DNA of 64,000 bases from Desulfoluna butyratoxydans. Its GTDB lineage: Bacteria > Desulfobacterota > Desulfobacteria > Desulfobacterales > Desulfolunaceae. Where the stretch lies: the NCBI RefSeq assembly GCF_900699765.1, contig NZ_CAADHO010000008.1, forward strand, positions 1 to 64,000, in the 5' to 3' direction. How positions within the stretch are numbered: the first letter of the stretch is position 1; every line of letters begins with the position of its first letter. The position numbers and the translations under genes are program-made. Positions 33,278 to 44,100 of the stretch are shown here, one piece after another. The notes below the pieces were generated by a model. The model was not told the origin of the DNA, searched no databases, and was given only the letters and a program-made list of their open reading frames with translations.

Positions 33278-33304
33278 CGTGCTACCTGCTTCAAGAAATC
33301 CCAT

Positions 33305-33341
33305 AAAAAAACCCCATACCGATGCATGCATCGATATGGGG
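33305..33341 (-). terminator. intrinsic terminator of the cobalamin riboswitch
   Basis: On the minus strand CCCCATATCGATG / CATCGGTATGGGG forms a long stem followed by seven T. It lies between the riboswitch aptamer and the regulator start, as expected for an attenuating expression platform. The plus strand has no T-run, so the signal is directional. Confidence 0.75.
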
Positions 33342-33424
33342 AACCGTTTTCATCCTCACCACAGACTCACACTCTGCACAAGACCTTCCTCGAGGTCTTT
33401 GGAACGATCATGGATCATTCCTTT

Positions 33425-33612
33425 CCGTGCCGATACATCCAGGCAGGTCTTCTGACTTCCCCCCCTTTCAACGGCCTTCCCGGTTTGACCCAGTGGCACT
33501 ACGCGTTGAAAGGTTTGCAGGAGTTACAGCGGCGGGACCGTTCCCGATTTTCACGGGATTCCCTCTTAGCCCGGGCCTCGGGAGATCACGAGACCAGGGA
33601 ACCTGAACGTCA
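33425..33612 (-). ncRNA. cobalamin (B12) riboswitch
   Basis: Reading the minus strand, GGGAATCCCGTGAAAATCGG (from 33567) is followed by ACGGTCCCGCCGCTGTAAC, then GGGAAGGCC (near 33480), and the B12 box AGTCAGAAGACCTGCC (33457-33442). Order and spacing match the cobalamin aptamer consensus. The flanking arms GGTTCCCTGG and following can close the basal stem. An intrinsic terminator lies 85 bp downstream, before the Crp-AraC gene. Confidence 0.92.
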
Positions 33613-34187
33613 AACTAATTTTTAGGTTGTATCAATCTATATTTATGCAGCGTAAAGACATGACATCGGAGCCCATCCCCTGATGCATGCGGGAAATATC
33701 TCATCCGCAGGGCGTGTATCGTACCAGGCAATCTATTTCATCACCTGAGTAAATGAAGTTATAATGATCCTGCCGTTGATTTGTCAAGGAGAAAAGAAGC
33801 GCACAGACCAAAGATAAATTTCGACAAACACAGGACAATCCTTGCGTTACCGACAAGCGTCACCCATTGTTTTCCAAGGCAAACACGTCAACTGATACAA
33901 CGGCCTGTGACGTCGTGATTTACCCACCATATGACTGCAGCGAAAGGCCCCGGCGAAGGTCACTCGTCCAGCGAACATTTACCACGGTCCTTTTTCCCTT
34001 GCACTCCCCGTTCCACACGCTCTATATAAAACCGAAACGATTCAACGTAAGGGCCACGCCCGAAATGAAATACATGCATCGGCGTGCACCATCGGTGAAT
34101 TCTCATCACCGCTCAAACGGCCAACACCGCGGTGTGTATCATTTTCTTTGGCCAAGTCGTAACCTTTGACCTGCAGGAACCGTCTTC
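33613..34187. other. divergent promoter region between regulator and transporter genes
   Basis: There is no gene here. It must contain the promoter of the riboswitch transcript (minus) and that of the DUF1007 operon (plus). On the plus strand TTGCAC (33999-34004), an 18-bp spacer and TATATA (34023-34028) form a plausible sigma-70 promoter. Confidence 0.45.
33999..34028 (+). promoter_or_regulatory. possible sigma-70 promoter of the DUF1007/NicO genes
   Basis: TTGCAC and TATATA are separated by 18 bp and lie about 160 bp before the first start codon. The match is reasonable but not unique. Confidence 0.35.
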
Positions 34188-34787
34188 ATGCGCACCCCCC
34201 TTGTTTTTGCCCTGGCTCTTTTGTTGTTCCTTACCCCGTCTTCCTTTCCGGAGGCCCACCCCCATGTCTTCATCACCAGCCGGATGAACCTCTGCTTCGA
34301 GGCAGGGCAACCGGTTCGCCTGGATGTGGACTGGGCCTTTGACGACGGCTTTTCAGCCATGATCCTGGAAGACTACGACACCAACGGTGACGGAGCCTTC
34401 TCCCCCAAAGAGCTGACCACCCTCAAATCCGAGGCCTTTGATTACCTCTCCGAGCAGCACTACTTCACCTTCATCACCCACAGCGGCACCAAAAACCACC
34501 CCGTCACCATCGCTTCCTTCAACTGCGAGGCACAAGACGGCATCGTGGTGTACCGCTTTTCGATCCCCATTGCCCCGCAGCCTGAAAAGGGAGAACCTTT
34601 GCGGCTCAGTCAGTACGACCCCACCAACTACTCGGCCCTCTTCCTTTCCGAGGATGCCCCCCTCAGCTTCTCCGGGGATGTGCCCCAGGGCATGGGTTTT
34701 ACCTTGAGGGAGAACACGGAAGAATCTTATTACTTCGGCATGCTTCACCCCATCGAAGCCGTTGTGTCCCTCTCCGGTAAGGAGTAA
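34188..34787 (+). CDS. DUF1007 periplasmic protein of a metal-transport system
   Basis: The 199-residue protein has a signal peptide (RTPLVFALALLLFLTPSSFPEA) and then HPHVFITSRMNLCFEAG, the His-rich start typical of DUF1007. An EF-hand-like DTNGDGAFSPKEL follows near residue 63. DUF1007 proteins regularly precede NicO-type transporters and are thought to act with them in the periplasm. The NicO gene starts five bases after the stop, supporting that here. The metal may be cobalt or nickel. Confidence 0.85.
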   Translation: MRTPLVFALALLLFLTPSSFPEAHPHVFITSRMNLCFEAGQPVRLDVDWAFDDGFSAMILEDYDTNGDGAFSPKELTTLKSEAFDYLSEQHYFTFITHSGTKNHPVTIASFNCEAQDGIVVYRFSIPIAPQPEKGEPLRLSQYDPTNYSALFLSEDAPLSFSGDVPQGMGFTLRENTEESYYFGMLHPIEAVVSLSGKE

Positions 34788-34792
34788 CACCC

Positions 34793-35641
34793 ATGACCCC
34801 ACGCATCCGCTCTGCAGCCCCTGCCCTCTTCACCTGGGTTCTTTTAAGCCCCCTTGCGGCCCATGCCTTCGGCCCCCCGGACACCGCGCCGGGCCTTGGG
34901 GCGCGCCTCATGCACAAGCTCATCCTCATCCAGTTCCAGATGCGAAGCGAGATGGCCGCCACCCTGAAGACCTTTGCCGCCGCCCCGGACCTTTTTGCCC
35001 TGGCACCGCTTTTGGGGCTTGCCGTCCTCTACGGAGCCATCCACGCAGCCGGTCCCGGCCACGGAAAGGCCGTGGCAACCGCCTACATGCTCCACGGAAA
35101 CCGCAAGGCCAAAGACGGAGTCCTCTTCGGCAACATCGTTGCCTTCAGCCACGGCCTTTCAGGGATCCTCACCGTGCTGTGTATCAAGTGGTTCCTTGAA
35201 ATCCGCATGACCACCGGCCTCAAAGACGCCACCCGCCTCACCAGCCAGGTGAGCTTTACCCTTGTCATCCTCCTCGGGCTTTTTCTCCTGCTCTCCGGGA
35301 TCTACGAAGCCGCACGGCCCAAGCCCCATCAGGAGAGTGCCCCGAAAGCCCGAGGCATTCTGGCCGCTGTTGCCTTCGGCATGGTCCCCTGCCCAGGCGT
35401 CGTCACGGTCATGCTCCTTGCCATGGGCCTTCACCTCACCTACCTGGGCATCCTCATGGCCTTTGGTATTACCCTGGGCATGGCCCTGACCATATCCGCC
35501 GCCGTGATCCTCGTGGTGGCAGGAAAAAACGCCGGGATGAAAGCCTCCACGACCCGGGGAAGACGCCTCCCGGGAATCCTCACCGCTGTCTCCGGCACGG
35601 CGCTCACAGCCCTGGGAGCCTTGATGCTCACCGGGCTTTAA
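34793..35641 (+). CDS. NicO/RcnA-family nickel-cobalt transporter
   Basis: The 282-residue membrane protein has a signal-like first segment, an amphipathic region (~30-60) and about six further membrane helices. Family motifs include GAIHAAGPGHGKAVATAYML near residue 83 and VAFGMVPCPGVVTVMLLAMG near 195-215. RcnA relatives export Ni/Co, while others near B12 genes import cobalt; direction cannot be read here. Proximity to the B12-riboswitch-controlled regulator favours cobalt. It follows DUF1007 in the same operon. Confidence 0.87.
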   Translation: MTPRIRSAAPALFTWVLLSPLAAHAFGPPDTAPGLGARLMHKLILIQFQMRSEMAATLKTFAAAPDLFALAPLLGLAVLYGAIHAAGPGHGKAVATAYMLHGNRKAKDGVLFGNIVAFSHGLSGILTVLCIKWFLEIRMTTGLKDATRLTSQVSFTLVILLGLFLLLSGIYEAARPKPHQESAPKARGILAAVAFGMVPCPGVVTVMLLAMGLHLTYLGILMAFGITLGMALTISAAVILVVAGKNAGMKASTTRGRRLPGILTAVSGTALTALGALMLTGL

Positions 35642-35662
35642 CCCTGATGAGGAGCAGAGCCC

Positions 35663-36343
35663 ATGGACTCTTATCTCTCGAAACGCCTCGCAACCTATGA
35701 CAAATGGCTCAAGGCACGCAGGATCTCTCATTCATCACGGGTGATTCCCGTCTCCGAATCGGTTCAGGAAAAGCAGTGGGTGCTCCCCACAGAGCAGGTA
35801 ACGGAGATCGTGCGCACGGCAAGAGTCGTGGCGGTTCAGGCATGCGAATGCAGGGTCCGCTACAAACGGTGCGACAACCCCTTAGACGTTTGCCTGCTCT
35901 TCGACGAAATGGCCGAGGCATGCATTGAAAAAGGGGAAGCCCGCCGTGTTGAGTTTTCTGAAGCCAAGGAAATCCTGAAACACGCCAACCGATGCGGCCT
36001 CGTTCACCTGGCCCTGTACGGGCCGGACCATGCGCTGTATGCCCTGTGCAGCTGCTGCCCGTGTTGCTGCCATGAGCTGCAGATCATTCGCGACTCCGGA
36101 CGAAAGGAGCTCATCGCCCATTCAGACTATGTCGCCGTCACGCAGATGGACGATTGCGTTCACTGCAGGGAGTGTGTGGACCGCTGTGTGTTTGGAGCCC
36201 GAGAATTTGAGAACGGGCATATGATATTTCATCCCCACGCCTGCACAGGCTGCGGCCTCTGCGTCACCACCTGCCCCACCGGGGCCATCTCCTTGAGCGA
36301 GTCAACACGGCCCATGCCCCTTTCATCCCCCCGAAGGGGGTAA
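35663..36343 (+). CDS. cysteine-rich 4Fe-4S protein
   Basis: The 226-residue cytoplasmic protein ends with two ferredoxin-type clusters: CVHCRECVDRC near residue 167, whose last Cys follows with spacing x2, and CTGCGLCVTTCPTGAI near 194. The N-terminal part has further cysteine groups, ACECRVRYKRCDNPLDVC near 54 and CSCCPCCC near 129, which could bind another cluster or metal. It probably transfers electrons. It starts 21 bp after the transporter stop and ends just before a terminator, so it belongs to the same operon. The specific partner is unknown. Confidence 0.82.
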   Translation: MDSYLSKRLATYDKWLKARRISHSSRVIPVSESVQEKQWVLPTEQVTEIVRTARVVAVQACECRVRYKRCDNPLDVCLLFDEMAEACIEKGEARRVEFSEAKEILKHANRCGLVHLALYGPDHALYALCSCCPCCCHELQIIRDSGRKELIAHSDYVAVTQMDDCVHCRECVDRCVFGAREFENGHMIFHPHACTGCGLCVTTCPTGAISLSESTRPMPLSSPRRG

Positions 36344-36345
36344 AC

Positions 36346-36392
36346 AAAAAAACACCTCCCCGGGCCCCATGCCCGAAGAGGTGTTTTTTGTG
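36346..36392. terminator. bidirectional intrinsic terminator
   Basis: AAAAAACACCTC and GAGGTGTTTTTT form the stem, with an inner CGGGC / GCCCG pairing. It separates the convergent Fe-S protein gene (plus) and the three-gene LamG operon (minus). Confidence 0.8.
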
Positions 36393-36428
36393 CACGGGGC
36401 CGTAAACAACCGGCCCCGAGGGAGGGAA

Positions 36429-36956
36429 TCATGTCTTGTTGTTCAGCGTCAGGATGCTCTCGGCGATCTTGACCTGCTTGTCGATGCCGCTGGGGTCGCT
36501 CACGATTTTGTAGAACTTAAGGGAGACGCTGGCCGTGCCCGAGATGGGCAGGTCCCCGAGCCAGATACAAAAATCCAGGTCCGTGTCAAAGGTCGCCGTG
36601 GTGCTGGCGTTGAGTTCCTTGTTCTCCACGGGCCCCCGGTTGACCTTGAACCCGTCGAAATTGCTGCTCCCGATCTGGAACTCTCCGTCCATGGGGTACT
36701 CCCCGCTGAACACAACCTTGAAAACCAGGTTTTCCGGAGCCGAGAGCTGGCTGTAGGCGTAGTGGGCCTGAAAATCCGGGGCGTCGCTGACCTGTGCCGC
36801 GATATCAATGGCCACATCCCCGTTCTCATCCGGGGCAACCGATGTCATGGCTGCGTAGCTTGCCGTCTGCTTACCGGCCAGGCTGAAGAAACTTCCCGTG
36901 GCCCCGGCGACCACGTCAATTCCCTTGAACCTGATGGTTGCGTCTATGGTATTCAT
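36429..36956 (-). CDS. unknown protein, third gene of the LamG operon
   Basis: The 175-residue acidic protein has no signal peptide or membrane segment. It looks like one all-beta domain, with alternating hydrophobic strands from TIDATIRFKGIDVVAG through VFKVVFSGEYPMDGEFQIG to SLKFYKIVSDPSG. I do not recognise a family. AAGGAGAAGG precedes the ATG. It lies 57 bp after the second gene and before the terminator at 36346, so it is the last gene of the operon. It may be a partner or structural component of the giant protein; this is inferred from position only. Confidence 0.7.
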   Translation of the reverse strand: MNTIDATIRFKGIDVVAGATGSFFSLAGKQTASYAAMTSVAPDENGDVAIDIAAQVSDAPDFQAHYAYSQLSAPENLVFKVVFSGEYPMDGEFQIGSSNFDGFKVNRGPVENKELNASTTATFDTDLDFCIWLGDLPISGTASVSLKFYKIVSDPSGIDKQVKIAESILTLNNKT

Positions 36957-37013
36957 GGCCTTCTCCTTTGCGTGTTATAGGGTCGAAAGAGTCATGGCAT
37001 GCCCTGCCTGTCG

Positions 37014-38105
37014 TTAAATCAGGTCAAAGTTGATGTTGCCGCACTCCACCTCTTTGCCGATGGGGATGTCCCGGGACGTGGCGTGAAGCTCGTTGTGGGC
37101 CAGCCACTCCAGAACCTTGGGGTGGGGCTCGTCATGCATCATGATGGGCAGGGCCGTTGTGTAGAGGCTCAGGGTGTCGTCGTCGGTGACCTCGTTGATC
37201 TTCAGCTGCCACTTGGTGTTGGAGTTGGGGGGGATGCCGTTAAACCACACGCTCACGGAAATGTTGGTCATGAACTGGGCGGGCAGGTACCAGTGCCCCC
37301 CGATGTTGTCGTTGGGGTTGGTTACATCGGCTTTGGGCTTTGTGAGGGTGTCCACGGGGTTTTCGTAGCCAGGAGGCAGCTCGATAACCGTGCCGCTGGT
37401 AAACTGGAAGGACCATCCCACGGGCACGTTGGTGCACTTGATGTACAGGTTGTACAGGTGCGGAGGATCCACGGGGTCCCCGGGGATCTGGATTTTGTGG
37501 CCTGTGGTCTGGGTGAGATCCGGGCTGTCTGAAGCCACGTAGACCGTATTTCTCCAGGACCAGTTGCCCCTCTGGGCCAGCCAGTCGGACCAGGCCGCGG
37601 CGCTCTCGAAGTTATCCTCCGGCACGCCCACGGAAGGATCGATGGAGTCCGACGCCTGGGCCACGATGCAATAGTGGGTATTGGGATCCGGCGTGGTGGG
37701 CTCCCAGCGAAAGGCGTCTTCGGTGTTGGCAACGATATCGCCTTTGTTCTCCGCCTTGACCTTTACCCCGTCCGCGTTGGACGAGGTGCGCATGTAGTTG
37801 TCCTTCCAGACGGACGGCAGCAGGATCAGGTTGCTCTGGGCCCAGTAGGCGTGCAGGTACTTCTCCTGAACCGAGCTGCTGATGTTCTTTGCCCGGATGT
37901 AAAAGTAGTTGCTCACGTTGTTAAAGATCCGGTTGGAGTACCCGTTGCTGTAATTGGCCGGGTCCACGTACTCATCGGGATTCTCCGGGGGAACGGAGCC
38001 CGAGCAGATCACGTCCGGAGAACTTGAGGTCACTTTCCTGGGCAGGCTCCCGTCGTCGGATAATGAGGTTCTCAGGAGCAAGCCATCCCATGTTGAGTCT
38101 GCCAT
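37014..38105 (-). CDS. unknown protein, second gene of the LamG operon
   Basis: The 363-residue protein has no signal peptide. A region near residues 55-130 (NYFYIRAKNISSSVQEKYLHAYWAQSNLILLPSVWKDN) looks like a beta-sandwich with conserved aromatics. Later parts have YLPAQFMTNISVSVWFNG and end with GKEVECGNINFDLI. It is rich in W, N, P and Y and resembles structural or binding proteins rather than enzymes. The ATG at 38105 is preceded by a strong AAGGAGG. The gene begins 43 bp after the LamG protein's stop. The function is unknown. Confidence 0.72.
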   Translation of the reverse strand: MADSTWDGLLLRTSLSDDGSLPRKVTSSSPDVICSGSVPPENPDEYVDPANYSNGYSNRIFNNVSNYFYIRAKNISSSVQEKYLHAYWAQSNLILLPSVWKDNYMRTSSNADGVKVKAENKGDIVANTEDAFRWEPTTPDPNTHYCIVAQASDSIDPSVGVPEDNFESAAAWSDWLAQRGNWSWRNTVYVASDSPDLTQTTGHKIQIPGDPVDPPHLYNLYIKCTNVPVGWSFQFTSGTVIELPPGYENPVDTLTKPKADVTNPNDNIGGHWYLPAQFMTNISVSVWFNGIPPNSNTKWQLKINEVTDDDTLSLYTTALPIMMHDEPHPKVLEWLAHNELHATSRDIPIGKEVECGNINFDLI

Positions 38106-38148
38106 TTTGACGCCTCCTTGGTTGTCTGTTGGTGGGGTGAACCCCACA

Positions 38149-41100
38149 TCACAATTGGTCTGCTTCGTACTTCTCGATCATGTAGCGCAACAGGTCCTCC
38201 CTCAGGGTGAGCAAGGCCTTATACTCCTTGGAGCCGTAGGTCTCCGCGGCGGTAAGAAACGCCGTCCACCAGGGTAAAACAGTCCCCAGCACACCGGCAT
38301 CCGAAGAGTCCGTGCCCAGGGTCCGGGCCACGGCGCTGCCGATCTCTTCGGGGGTGGGCGTGTCCGTGTCCACGAGCTTTTCCACGATCTGTGTCAGCCA
38401 CACGTTGAAATCCAGGTTGGCCGGGGGATCGATGTTGGGAGGCTGGGTCTCGGACTTCACGGGCTGGAATTTCGCCGGGATCCGGCTCACGAAGGTCACC
38501 CGGTACAAAATGCGCCAGCAGCCGTTTTCGGCAACCGACGCCTGCCTCAGGGCCACGGCGTTGGCATCCACGCTGTTGTGGAGCCAGTTGGGATCCATCA
38601 CCGTGGAGAACAGGGTCTGGAAGTTTTCCTCGGACGGGGTGAGGTAGAAGGCAAGGTACCGGTAGCCGTCCACCTTGCCCGGTGCCAGCTCGGTGGTCAT
38701 GCCGTCGAGGTGGGGGTTGCCGCCCTGCTCGCTCACGATGGGAGCCACCAGGGTGCTCTCCGCGTTGGCCGAGCAGCTCAGGTCAAAGGATTGGGACGCC
38801 TCCTTGGCCTTGGTGGCCGTCTTTTCAAGGCTGACGCTGAACATCAGGTCAAACTCGGCCAGGGGACCGATGGGCTTGTTGATCTTGGTCTCCACAAAAA
38901 GCCCGCCCCCGTTGTCCACCAGCTCCACCCCGGAGAAGGTCTCCGAATAGGTGTCCATCACCGAGGTCTGCTCTGCGTAGGTGGCCCCGCTGGAGGACCA
39001 GACGTAGGTGTTGACGATATTGCGGTTGGAGATCTTACGGGACCAGTCAAAGGCCGGGTTGTCCTTGATCTTGGCCGTAAAGTCCTCGATGGTCATACCG
39101 CCGTCTGTTGCAAACTGCTCGTAGTAGCCCTCCAGCTCCTTTTCCTTGCGCTCGATCTTGCGCTTGAGGGAGTACGCCTCCACTGGCTTGAAGTAACTGC
39201 CCCGGACCAGGTTGGCGTCCGGGTAATCCGGGTCGTTTTTCAGGCCGATCTTACCGTCCAGGGTGCCCTGCTTGATGTAGCGGTTGTTGATGGGAAAGGG
39301 GATGAGGTTCATGTCCTCGGGGATGTCTTCGTTGGGCACCACGCTGTACCGCACAGGCGTCCGCGTCCCCTTGATGGCCAGCATGTAAAGATCCGCGGTG
39401 CCGGACTTGACAATGGCCACCCCGGCGTTGTCCGTGATAAACCGGAGCCCCACGGCATCGTTGACCATATCGGAGATGCTCTCCCAGGATCCCCCGGGGC
39501 GGAAGGCGCTGATCTTGCTGATGGAGGTCCGGTTCTTCAGGGAGCTCTCCTGGATCGTGGAGTTGGCCAGTTCAAAGCTGTGCTTGCCGCCCCCGGAGAT
39601 CCCGTATTCGAACAGGGTGGTCTCCGCCTCCACGCCCAGGCCCACCGAACTCTTCACATCCCCTTCGCTGATGATGCCCAGCTTGCTTCCGTAGGTCAGG
39701 CGGGAGCCGTCGTTCTGGGATGCGGAAAAGCTGTACTCAACCTCGCTGGCCTCGGTCATGTCCACGGAGGTGGCCCCGGCATAGTTGCTGTTGTCCGAGG
39801 CGGGATAGTTCCAATACGGGAAGGTCTGGTTCTCGCTGGGCAGCGGGGGCGCTCCCTCAATAAACCCGATGACCGAGGGCTTGGTCTGCACCTGGCCGAT
39901 GTAGATGGTGTCCAGGTCCCCCACCTTGAACCCGGTGTAGAGCACCTGCTGGCCGCTTCCTTTGTCTTCATAGATATAGGCCCGCTTCATGACGCTGAAC
40001 ACATCCCCGTAAGCGTTGACCTGGAGGTCGCTGTACTCGATCACCGAGGGCTGCCCCGTGATGCGGGCCAGGGCCAGGGTCTTGATGCCGTTCAGGGCGT
40101 TGTAGACCACGGGCGCCTCATTGCTGATGGGAGCGTCCGAGGCAATCCAGGCCGGGCCCGTGGCAACGTCTGCCGGAACAAAGGTGCCGGTGTTGCCCCG
40201 TCCCGTCCGGTCCCCCACCTCCAGGCCCGACCCGCTGTCAAAGCGCCAGTAGGCGACAAGGTTCGTCTCCGCGCCGGAGAGGGTCCGGTTCATGTTGTCG
40301 GAGATCTGCTCCCCTGTGAGCTGGGCCTTCCAGATCCTCACCTCGTCCATGCCCCCCTTGAGGGGGTACCGGGACGCATTGCTCACCAGGGAAGTTCCCA
40401 GGGTAAAGGTGCCCTGGTCGCCGTAGCCGCCCAGATCCGCCACGGGCACGTGCTCCACGTTGAACTCCCCCCCGTCCACGTAAAAGACGGTGGTGGCGAT
40501 CTCGGGGAAGAGCTGCCACAGCTCCCCGCTGGTGATGGTGGCGTTGTTGACGTCCTTGCTGTCAAAGGCTGTCTGCCCCTTCATCTCGGAAAAACGCCAG
40601 TAGGAGATCAGGCCGTCGGAGTTAAGGGGCGGACGGTGGGTAAGAAAGGCCTGACGGATCTCATCGGCCTCCAGCACCCGGTTCCAGAACCGCACCTCGC
40701 CGATCTTGCCGTGGTAGATCTGGTTGAGCTTGGGGGAGCCGCACAGGTAGAGGTGCTCGTCGGACTCCCTGGTCTGGACCGGCTTGTCGAAGTCCTCTTT
40801 TTTAAAGGAGCCGGACAGGGCACCGTCCACGTAGAGATCAAGGTAGACCCCGTATTTCTGGGGTTTGGCCGGCTGACCGTCCACGTACTCCTGATCGATG
40901 CTCCGGATCTCGGCGGTGGCCGTCAGGTAACCGGTCTGCCCCCCCGCGATGGCCGAAGAGGCCTTGACGGTGAGGGTGTGGGCGGCATCCCCCGACTCGA
41001 TGGAGAGCTCGAAAAAGGCGGTGCCGTCGGGGTAGAGCCCCAGAGTGTAGCTCCCGTTCTTGGAGGCGATGATCCGGTAGATCCCCGCTTCCACGGCCGG

Positions 41101-44100
41101 TTTCACCCAGGCTTCCATGGCCCCTTTTTCAACAATCTTCAGGCTGGAATCGCCGCCGCAGTCCACGTAGTTTTCGTCGATCATCTCCAGGCAGAAGCCC
41201 TGACGGAAGACAAAGGCCGAATGGGTCCAGGCCTTGCTGCCGGTGTCCTTTGCCACCAGGGCCTCCTGATCGTTGGCCGCAAAGGGGCTCATGAAGAGCC
41301 CCCCGTCCTGGCTCCAGGAGGAGTTGTCCAGGTTCTGGTAGGTGCCGTTGTATTCGGAGCCCAGGTAGCTGGAGTTGCTGGCCACCATGGTGTCCAGGCC
41401 GTCGTTTAAGTTCAGGCAGACCAGGGGCGGGTTCACCACCTGGGAGACCCCGCTTTCGGCCAGGCGCTCCATGGAGATGGGATCCAGGGCCCGGGGCCAG
41501 AGGGCGAGCTGATTGATCTTCATCTGCATGCCGGTGTCCAGGTACCCGCCTCCGTAAAGCGTGCCCAGGGAGTCCGTGAAATTCTGGGTCACCGTGGCCG
41601 AGCCCTGGTTCTTCCCGTCCACATAGAGGATGATCTCCACCTCCGTGTCGCTGACGGTGCGCAGGGTCATGCCCACGGCCGTCCAGGTGTCGGTGGGGGC
41701 CGACCCGGAGATCCTTTTTGTCCCGGCAAAGGAGACGCTCAGGCTGCCCGAGGTGTCCGAATAGACCCGCAGGTACTCTTTCACCAGCTGGTTGGTGGTC
41801 ATGCCGAAGAGGTCGCCGTCGTCCCGGGCCGACGAATCGATGCGGACAAACCCGTGGAGGGTGATGTCGTTGGGCGTGCCCTCGTTGAGGATGATGGAGG
41901 AGTAGACCGTGGTGCTGGCCCGAAAACTCGGCACATACCAGTTCTCGTACCCCATCATGTACTGAAAATCCTTGTCCGGGTTGTCCACGTTGCCGTGCAC
42001 ATGGTAGCTCAGCAGCTTTGAAATGGTCTCCCCGCCCGTGGGGGGAACAGGGCGGCCCCAGGCCTCCAGGGTGACATCGCCGTCAATGGCCAAAACCTCG
42101 CTGGGCATGTGCCCCCTGGAGACATCAAAGGAGACATAATTGGGGGACGAAGTAGTTTTGTTGACCTCCAGGGCAAAGCGGTTGGGCTCTTTGATCCATC
42201 CGCCGTCGGTCCCCTGGGTAAGGGCCGGGGCCTGGGCGGTGTTTTTCACCACGGCCACGGCGCCGTTGGTGGGCGTGGTGTCGGCCACGGCGGCAAAAAG
42301 CCCGGAGCCCTCGGAGAGCACCGTTACATCTGAGCCTTTCTGGCTCTTGCCCTGCTGCTGAATGGTGGCAGTGGTCCGGGCAAGGGGAACGACCCGGGAC
42401 TCGGAGTCGATGTTTCCGGTGAAAAACTGGGCAAAGAGCATGGCCCCGGCCAGGATGTTCTCGGTGGGGGCCTTGCTGTCCTGATTGGACACGTGGGCCA
42501 GCAGCCCGTCGGTGACGGCCATGACCCAGGGCGCCACGTTGGCCAGGTACCCGTCGGGGTAGTGGCCTGCCTCGCCCTGGCCGTTGAGCAGGAGCGCCAT
42601 CTCGTTCTGGTCCCGGCTGATCCCCGGAAACGCATAGCTTGCCCCCCCGGCCGTGACGGTCATGTCGCAGTCGGCCTGGCCTGTCCCGGCGATTTGCACC
42701 GCAAAATCAGTGATGTGGCTTTTCTGGACAAACACGGTCAAAAGGTTCGAGGCTTCGGCCCTCAGGCTCAGGCTGGCGTCCAGGTACTTGACGTCGCAGT
42801 TGGAAAAACCGGCATCGCTGTAGTCGTAGGAGGAGGCGCTGCCGTTCATCACGTCCACGAACTGCCTGGCCCCCACGGGCACTGCGGTCCAGGCTTGGGT
42901 GATGGACTGGCTCCCCGAGGGGTTTGCGGCCCAGTGATCAGGATTGATGGTGAGGTTGACGTTCACCGTGCCCGGGACAGCCGAGGCGTTGTCGATGATC
43001 TCCACCGAGCCCAGGGGCAGCCCGCTTTCAAAACGGGTCATAAAGACAAAGTGCTCCGGGGAACTTGCATTGTCCGAAGGAGCCCAGACGCCGGGATAAA
43101 GGCCCGCGTAATCAAAAAACACCGTGGCCCCGGAACTCAAGGTGCTGTCGTTGGGCGACCCCGAGGCATCCCCTGCAAAGACCGACACCAGACGGTCCAG
43201 GGACCTCGGGACCCCTTTCCAGGTCTCGGTGGTACCCGACACGGTATGGGTCATGGTGACATCGCAGTGTGCCGTGGAAAACGAGTTGGCAACAGAAATC
43301 GTGGCGCTGTTCACGTAGGAGCCCGGCCGCACGGCCATGAAGGTGACCAGGCCCTCCTGGCTGTCATGGGCGGCGTCCGCGGCCCAGTTGGCGTAAAAGG
43401 AGGCCCGGGAGGTATCCAGGGCGTAGTGCGCCACGGCAAACTCATCGGTGTCGTGGTCGGCATAGTAGAGGTGTACCAGGCCGTCTGAGCCTTCCATGAG
43501 GTAGGGAGACGATGCCGGGGTCAGAAAATCCGCCACCCCGGCGTAGATGCTCAGGTTGTCCTTGTCGATGACCAGCTCCCCGATAGTATTCGTGCCCAGC
43601 GGGCTGTTGGACGGTTCCAGGGTGGCGCCGTATACTTCGCCTTTCACCGTGGAACCCGAGGTGCTGTTGGGCGTCACCGGCGGCGACTGCCCGTAGTCGA
43701 CCTCGTTGAACTCAAAAGAGCAGACCTCGCTTCCGCCCACGGAAACGACAGTCCTATCGATGAGCCCCACAAAGCCGCTTCCCTGGGCGCCAATGGATGA
43801 AAGGGCCGTGCCCGAGGGCTCGGCATCGGCGGTGACATCGCTTAAGGGAGCCCCGCTGCTGTTAATCGTCAGGGTAAAGGGGTTGGCCCCCTTGCCACTG
43901 TAGGTCACCTCCACATGGAACCAGTTGTTGACCGACACCAGGGGCTGAAGGGTCTGGCAGGAGATTCGTTTCGTTCCGTCACCAAACCCCACCTCCAGCC
44001 GCGCCCCGTCCACCAGGGCGAGGTAGGGGGCGGAGGATGCCTCGGCGCTGGCGTCAATGCTGCCGATGATAAACTGCTTTCCCGCGGTGGCGGCCTTGGG

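Noticed and set aside
32321-33625. 434-codon plus-strand frame antisense to the AraC-type gene and riboswitch
   Set aside because: It runs through the riboswitch and shows no family resemblance; the minus-strand gene has clear domains.
38578-41409. 943-codon open frame on the plus strand antisense to the LamG gene, and the 480-codon one at 43915-45357
   Set aside because: They are shadows of the GC-rich codon pattern of the LamG gene. They lack ribosome-binding sites and show low-complexity Gly/Val/His-rich composition.
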